This document shows, one piece after another, positions 59,064 through 64,000 of a stretch of 64,000 nt of DNA (within the stretch, counting starts at the first letter, position 1; each line of letters starts with the position of its first letter). This DNA comes from Neostapfia colusana (Eukaryota; Streptophyta; Magnoliopsida; Poales; Poaceae). A program made the position numbers and the translations under genes. The stretch lies in assembly GCA_030760725.1 (NCBI GenBank), contig JASWHV010000018.1, positions 21,794,273 through 21,858,272 of the forward strand, in the 5' to 3' direction. The notes beneath the pieces are model-generated. The model was given only the letters and a program-made list of their open reading frames with translations, was not told the DNA's origin and did not search any database.

Positions 59064-62000
59064 TGTCACACCCGGTTTTTCCGAAGAAACAACCAAGTGA
59101 ATATCACATGTATGCCAGGATCATTTTCTCATACATGTGATGACAAATAGTGAAGCATCATTTATTACAAGCCAGGTGTCGAATATAAATAAGTCTTACA
59201 TCGCAAATGTCTCAATGGACGCTAATGCTTCATCACAAGTAAATAAACTAGCAGCGGAATATTATTCTTTAGGGCTCCATCACAGGCGTTGCCCGGGGGT
59301 CTTCATGAACCTAAAAGCCTTCCTCGGGTCCAAAATCTTGGTCATTATACACCACCTCATTATCTTGACCTGAGCAGCAATATAAACCAACAAATATGCA
59401 AGGTTGAGTACCAATGGTACTCAGCAAGTGTGGGAAAATTATATCATGCATGGCTAGAACAAGGAGAGGTTGAACTCATGGTTAAAGCACTACGCAATTA
59501 ATACCTATCACCTTAGCTTATTAAGCACCTACATTACTACACAGGTGAAATGGTCCCAATCTCCCATCCCATCATCATAACCAAATAACCATAACATCAT
59601 TTCCAATGTTAAGCTCCCCGCTTAACATCCACAACTTCCAAAAACCTTCACTCCTCTAATCATGAATAAGTCCAGGCCGCTCTTAACCGTGAGCACGGCT
59701 GTCAAGACAGTTTTGACTCTGCAGAGTTTGTACCACTGTACCCACAAGTAGTGATTTCATCCCCCGTTGCCGGGTGGACTAAAAGAACCTCCATTATGCC
59801 AGTGGCTACGTTCCACATTCACACTTCCCAGGTGTGCGGCCAGGAGATCACTACGAAGCCTTTACAAAGGGATTCCCGACGAGCGTGGGCCCACTGAGGT
59901 TTCACCCCTAACAGCATACAAGAGGCTCCAACCCCGCTGCAGTGGCCCCCTCTTGAGCCTTGCGGTTCATATGGTAGTCCAGCTGACACCTACTCCCCGC
60001 ACCATCCAACACACCCATACTACGCCGGGGATACACCTAATTAATTGGCCAAGCTGCCCCATCTCAGCATGTGGTTGGCACTGTAAAGCCGGGTTACATG
60101 CTCCATGAACCGGTCCTTAGGATCCAGGCAAGTACTAAACACAAACCCAAGTCTCGTGCACCCAGCACACAACCAAAACATCCAACTTGCCTTGATCCCT
60201 ACCTCTACATAACTCACAATAGCTCATTCAAGAGTATGGTATAATAAACTGATGATCTCATATCCCAAATATCCCATTCTAAGCATGGCTAAGCATATGC
60301 ATGTAAATAAATGACATGACAAAATAAATCCCAACCCAAGCTTCAAGGAAACAAGGTAATGCAATTCTAGGGAAACTTTCCTAGCATGGGTTTCATATTT
60401 CATTTGACAATGCAAATAATTCTATCTACACATCCTAGCATAGGATCAAAGTGGTCAAGGACACTTGCCTCCTTCTTGCTGCTCTTGAAATGGGTATTCC
60501 TGGTCTTGGAAATGAATAACTTGTTCTTGAACAGGTTCTACTTCATACCATCACACATAGCAAAAGAAAAACAACATTCCATAAGACATAATTCACACTT
60601 ACACTTCATACAAACCACACATTCATATTTATAAAAGTTCTTTACCATTATATGTGTTGTGGTTACTTTATGTGTGTTAAGTTGTGGCTTGCATGCACTT
60701 TTAACCATGTATATATATGATTCCTATTTTTTTCCACATTTATACTTGCATACAATGTGCCTTCACAATTTCTATCAACCCTAAACTGAATTCTTTGTAT
60801 TTTAGAAACTCCATTTATCATTTACTAGTTGCTATATTTTTCAGATTTATATTCCTATGCATAATTGTGTATTTTATTATTAAATTAGTAATACACATCA
60901 CCTAAACAGATTAGGTTCTGGTCCTAAATAATTTAAAATCATATTTTGACCATGGCTTATGATGTATACTATTTCATAATTATTTTCCCTATTTTTCTTT
61001 AACTATTCTTTACTTAAAAATGTGTCCCTATACTAATAAAATGTGAATAATAGATAAAACAGATTTATTTCAGCCCAAAAATATATTTTTATCTCACTCC
61101 AAAGTTTTCTAAGTACTGAGAAAGTTTTTAATTAACTTTGACAATTATGTTTGTCCCCCTTTTTAATTTTTAAACACTAGTTACATATTAAATTTTCTAA
61201 ATTAAATACTAAACAAGGCTAAAATAATGAATTCACCCCATTACAGGGTCTATAATATTATTTTCATAATTTCCAGGGGTCTATCTACACTTATCAGAGG
61301 TGTTTTTCCTAATTTCTATTAAGTCCAGGGTTAAAACTGATTTTTAAATGGATTTACATGATTTTCTAGAGTTCCAGGGGCTAGATCTGAAGTTTCCGGG
61401 GCTAGCTCTCAATTCCAGAGAACCCCAGGGGGTAGCACGTAAGAATTCCAGACTTTATAATGCGGGGCTGACGTGGTCCGTCCGATTTTAAACCGACGGC
61501 TGAGATTATAAGATCGAACCGGTACGCGGGGTTTTAAAGTCTACCGTGCGACTTAAAATAAACGGCGCACATGCGGCCACGTCGCTCTGATCGAACGCGG
61601 GCGGCGCTGCCGGCGGCGCACGGCGGCGGGAAGCGGCGATCTCGCCGGAAACTTTCGGATCCTCGAGAATTCTGCCTAGAACTGTGATCTTATGGCCTAG
61701 ATCGGTAGAGGGGAGGTCAGGGATCTCACCTCGGGGGTTTTCTCGAGCTCGGGGGTCCTGGAAAGTGATCGGCGGCGAGGTCCGAGGCAAAACCACGGCG
61801 AAGCTCGTCGGCGCTGTGTTTGCACCGTAACTCTCCGAGTTTTCTGCACCTGCAAAGTTCCCCGGAGGCGGTGGATCAAGACCAGCGAGTTAGATCAGAG
61901 TTTCCGAGCTTAGATCGGCCAGAATTCACCGGCGAAGTCTCGGTGCTCACCGGAGTGAAAATCGGCGATCGCGTGAGAAAAACTGATCGGATCGGGGGTT

Positions 62001-62441
62001 TTTATAGCCGGGGGAGGGCGGTGGATCTGTTGTGATCGAGTTGGAGTCCTCTGAGACCAGAATTCGGGCGGCGGAACGGGTTTCCCGATCGGTTAAGATC
62101 GCGCGCGCTCGGGGGGAGAAGTCCGGGGTCGCGGGGGCTCGGGTTAGGGATGACAGGCGGGTCCCACCCGTCGGTGAGAGGCAGCGCGGCGCGCGCGGGG
62201 GCGGGCTGGCGCGGGGGGGGGGGGGGGGTGGGGAGGAAATTGGGCCGGCTGGCGGGTTTCGGCCCACTGGCCAGTTTTTTCCCGATTTCCTTTTTCTTTT
62301 TTCCATTTCTTTTCTGTTTTGGGTATAATTTGAATTCCAGTTTGAATTTGAATTTTTGCAAAACATGCAACTCGTCCAAAAATTTTTAAATTCCCCTCTG
62401 AACATGGTTTTGGGTTTTGAATCAAAAATTGGGGTGTTACA
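59064..62441 (-). repeat. T2 5' LTR
   Basis: 3,378 bp, the transcribing LTR of T2. Differences from the 3' LTR are single bases, for example near 59,264 (A/G), 59,730 (C/G), 60,955 (A/G), 61,552 (T/C), 61,877 (A/C) and 62,092 (A/G), plus homopolymer changes near 60,727, 61,087 and 62,214-62,228. Confidence 0.95.
61999..62006 (-). promoter_or_regulatory. TATA box of T2 5' LTR
   Basis: Minus-strand TATAAAAA in the context GGCTATAAAAACCCCCG, in the GC-rich part of the LTR. It is the only good TATA match in this LTR half and a plausible core promoter. Confidence 0.55.
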
Positions 62442-62446
62442 GTTGG

Positions 62447-63353
62447 TCACCTCCAGGAAAGGCCTGCGTTGTGCATGGGGGGTCCAGGGTGCGTATCCCG
62501 CTTAGCCGGCTCCGTGCCCAAAGCGTGCGCATCCTGCCCTCCGGAGGTACAGGGGAGTACAACCGCTTTGCCTGGTCATGAACCCAAAGCACATGCACTC
62601 TGCTTCCCCGACGCACGGCCCGGTACTAGGGATCGGGCGGCCGTACCCGGACCTCGGAGGGAGCCGGAGCTCCGGCGCCTCGCGCACAGAATTGCCCAAG
62701 CCCCGTATAACGGATCAGGATCGTAAGCCGAATAAGACTAGGAGACGGGAGGGGAGGATTCCCCGAGGAGAATTACGTTTCCTCTGCCTGTGTGCAGGAC
62801 CTCCAGGTTACAGCAACGGGGATGCACGAAGCGGGGGGAAAGGAGCTACCAACTACTCCGGCATAGGACTGGAAGAACCGGGCCCCGCCCCTTCAGCAGC
62901 GGCGAGGCCCAAAGGCCCCACGTGACTAGCGGGACCGGAGCTCCCGCCTCCCCTGAGGGGGGCTCCGGACTCGCCACGTGGCAGGCGGAAACCGGATCTC
63001 CCCCTCGGCGGAGCGGGGGGCTCCGAAAGCCCCACGTGTCCAGCAGAGCCATAGCTCCCGCCTCCTCAGGAGGGGCTCCGGACCCTCCACGTGGCCGGCA
63101 GATCTGGACCTCCCCATAGGGCGAGATCCGGAGACCCCCGGGGGCCCCTAATACAGTTAGGACCCGGGGAAGGTGTCTGTGCAGAGCTCCGAGATTGGTG
63201 AAGGCCTCTGAGTACCTTGCGGAGCTAAGGACTCAGTCAGGCAAAGCCAAGAAGGAGAGAAAAGGCATCACAGACACAAACATTCAAGAGAGTCTATTTA
63301 TGCGAGGCTCCATGATCTGGACTACAGACTCGATAAAAAGGAGGAAACAAGTC
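62447..63353 (+). other. A3 internal noncoding region with CACGTG/hairpin block
   Basis: Continuation of A3 after T2. It carries two CCAAAGC.TGC phrases shared with the A4 post-pol region and, at 62,910-63,130, a block of GC-rich inverted repeats with four CACGTG boxes like those of the family A LTRs. No pol motif is present. Confidence 0.6.
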
Positions 63354-64000
63354 CTAGGGTCCTCCCGGCTCACGCCGGAACCTAGCGGCTACAAGGGCGG
63401 CCACGTACTCGACTTCAGCCCTGGCAGCTTCCTCCCGCTCCGCGGCTGGGCCCTCTCTCACTGGCTCCAGGGAGAAAGAAGGGTCGCGGCTCTTGAAGCA
63501 TGCCAGCACATGTGAGGCGACCTCTAAGGCCAAGCCGTGTCCCTCGGCCTCAAGCTCGCTGGCGACCACCGAGTCTAGCCTGTCCAGCTTGGCGCTGATC
63601 GACTCCAGCGCGGGGATCACCTCCGCCACCTTCAACGCAGGAGCTGCTGCCCTCACCGGACTGAAGCCAAGAGGGATCAGGGCGGACCCCGCTCGATTAA
63701 CGAAGCTTGAGGCCGCATGCGCCTCGGAGGACCACAAGGCCGAGAGGTCCTCCACCTCGCGGCGGGCTGTCTGCAGGGCCTCTTGGTTTCTCTCGGAGAA
63801 TTCCTTCTCCTTGGCCGCCACGGAGCTTTCCCGAAGGTGGAGAGTCTTGGCGAGCCGCTCCAACTCAGAAGCCTTGAAGTCGGCGGCCAACTCCCGATCC
63901 AGGACCGCCCGGCGTTCATGGGAGACACGTTCCTCCCTCATGTCGAGGTCTGCCTTCTGAATCTCTAGCTCCTCGATCTGAGCTCGAAGGTCATCCTCGC
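63354..64000 (-). CDS. Antisense coiled-coil ORF of Tat-type element (partial)
   Basis: Minus-strand frame ending at 63,354 and still open at the window edge, at least 215 codons. It runs opposite to A3 gag. The visible part is rich in Glu, Arg, Ala and Leu in heptad-like spacing (EELEIQKADLDMREERVSHE, LERLAKTLHLRESSVAAKEK), then a softer Ala/Val region and a charged C terminus. Some Tat-lineage elements carry an antisense ORF between pol and 3' LTR, often labelled putative gypsy-type transposon protein; position and composition fit. The N-terminal half is outside the window. It is open over its visible length, unlike most neighbours. Function unknown. Confidence 0.65.
   Translation of the reverse strand, partial: EDDLRAQIEELEIQKADLDMREERVSHERRAVLDRELAADFKASELERLAKTLHLRESSVAAKEKEFSERNQEALQTARREVEDLSALWSSEAHAASSFVNRAGSALIPLGFSPVRAAAPALKVAEVIPALESISAKLDRLDSVVASELEAEGHGLALEVASHVLACFKSRDPSFSLEPVREGPAAEREEAARAEVEYVAALVAARFRREPGGP

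Larger units (their letters stand above)
49879..62441 (-). mobile_element. T2: young, nearly complete chromovirus-type gypsy element
   Basis: 12.56 kb with LTRs 49,879-53,251 and 59,064-62,441 (TGTCACACCC to GGGTGTTACA) and perfect target duplication GTTGG (49,874-49,878 and 62,442-62,446). Minus orientation: primer-binding site 59,048-59,059, pre-gag ORF, gag-pol, polypurine tract. The LTRs differ by about ten substitutions and a few homopolymer lengths, so this is the youngest large insertion here. Confidence 0.95.
7703..64000 (-). mobile_element. B1: Sirevirus-type Ty1/copia retrotransposon, host of the nest (partial)
   Basis: Minus-strand element whose 3' LTR is 7,703-9,057. Going upstream it has a polypurine tract, an env-like ORF, a palindrome-rich spacer, the RT/RNase H end of pol (to 14,075), and then, beyond insert A1, an integrase fragment (40,846-41,048). 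Beyond that lies insert A3, which runs out of the window, so the gag half and 5' LTR of B1 should lie past 64,000. An env-like ORF after pol together with CCGGAC..GTCCGG palindromes is, as I recall, characteristic of the Sirevirus lineage. Only the left flank (GTAAG) of its target duplication is visible. Confidence 0.85.
41049..64000 (+). mobile_element. A3: Tat-type gypsy element inserted in B1 (partial)
   Basis: Plus-strand element whose 5' LTR starts at 41,049 (first base C instead of T) and ends at 47,022, split by the hAT transposon. Then come the primer-site-like motif, a gag with two stops (47,079-48,812), spacer, insert T2, more spacer and an antisense ORF at the window edge. The left target copy is probably ATGAG (41,044-41,048). 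The right end is outside the window. No pol is visible between gag and the antisense ORF. Confidence 0.85.

Overview
This window is nuclear DNA from a plant, almost certainly a grass. I infer this from the GC-rich first exon of a spliced plant gene, a Sirevirus-type copia element carrying the CCGGAC..GTCCGG palindromes common in grass elements, Tat-type and chromovirus-type gypsy elements, and an Ac-like hAT transposon. The species cannot be named from the sequence alone.

Layout. Positions 1-7,702 are the only low-copy part. They hold one cellular gene on the minus strand (1,187-4,489): a DEAD-box RNA helicase with an N-terminal WW domain, in six exons. A copia-type LTR remnant lies just downstream of it and about 3.2 kb of AT-rich intergenic DNA lies upstream. 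From 7,703 to the window end everything is one nested stack of transposable elements, which can be peeled apart using LTR ends and target-site duplications (TSDs).

Level 1 is a Sirevirus copia element, B1 (minus strand, 7,703 to beyond 64,000). Level 2 has two Tat-type gypsy elements inside B1: A1 (14,076-40,845, TSD GATAT) and A3 (41,049 to beyond 64,000). Level 3 has chromovirus-type gypsy T1 inside A1 (15,561-38,488), a hAT transposon inside the 5' LTR of A3 (41,766-46,641, 8-bp TSD GATAACAG), and chromovirus-type gypsy T2 inside A3 (49,879-62,441, TSD GTTGG). Level 4 has A4 inside the 3' LTR of T1 (19,382-25,008), A2 inside the T1 internal region (30,130-33,838, TSD GTAAC), and solo LTR A5 inside the hAT transposase gene (43,920-45,017, TSD GATTT). 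Removing each insert with one TSD copy restores continuity of the host coding frame in B1 pol and in the hAT transposase.

Most elements are decayed. B1 has a broken pol and a broken env-like ORF. T1 has two in-frame stops and a frameshift in gag-pol. A4 has lost most of pol. A2 and A3 are gag-only over what is visible, and A3 also carries an antisense coiled-coil ORF. T2 is the youngest: its two 3.4-kb LTRs differ at only about ten places by eye, and its gag-pol frame is open apart from one stop near the N terminus.

Features worth a second look are a pre-gag ORF in both T1 and T2, arrays of CACGTG-flanked GC hairpins in the family A LTRs, an identical TGA codon in the gag of two A copies, and repair scars such as a TAG microhomology deletion and a patterned filler junction.
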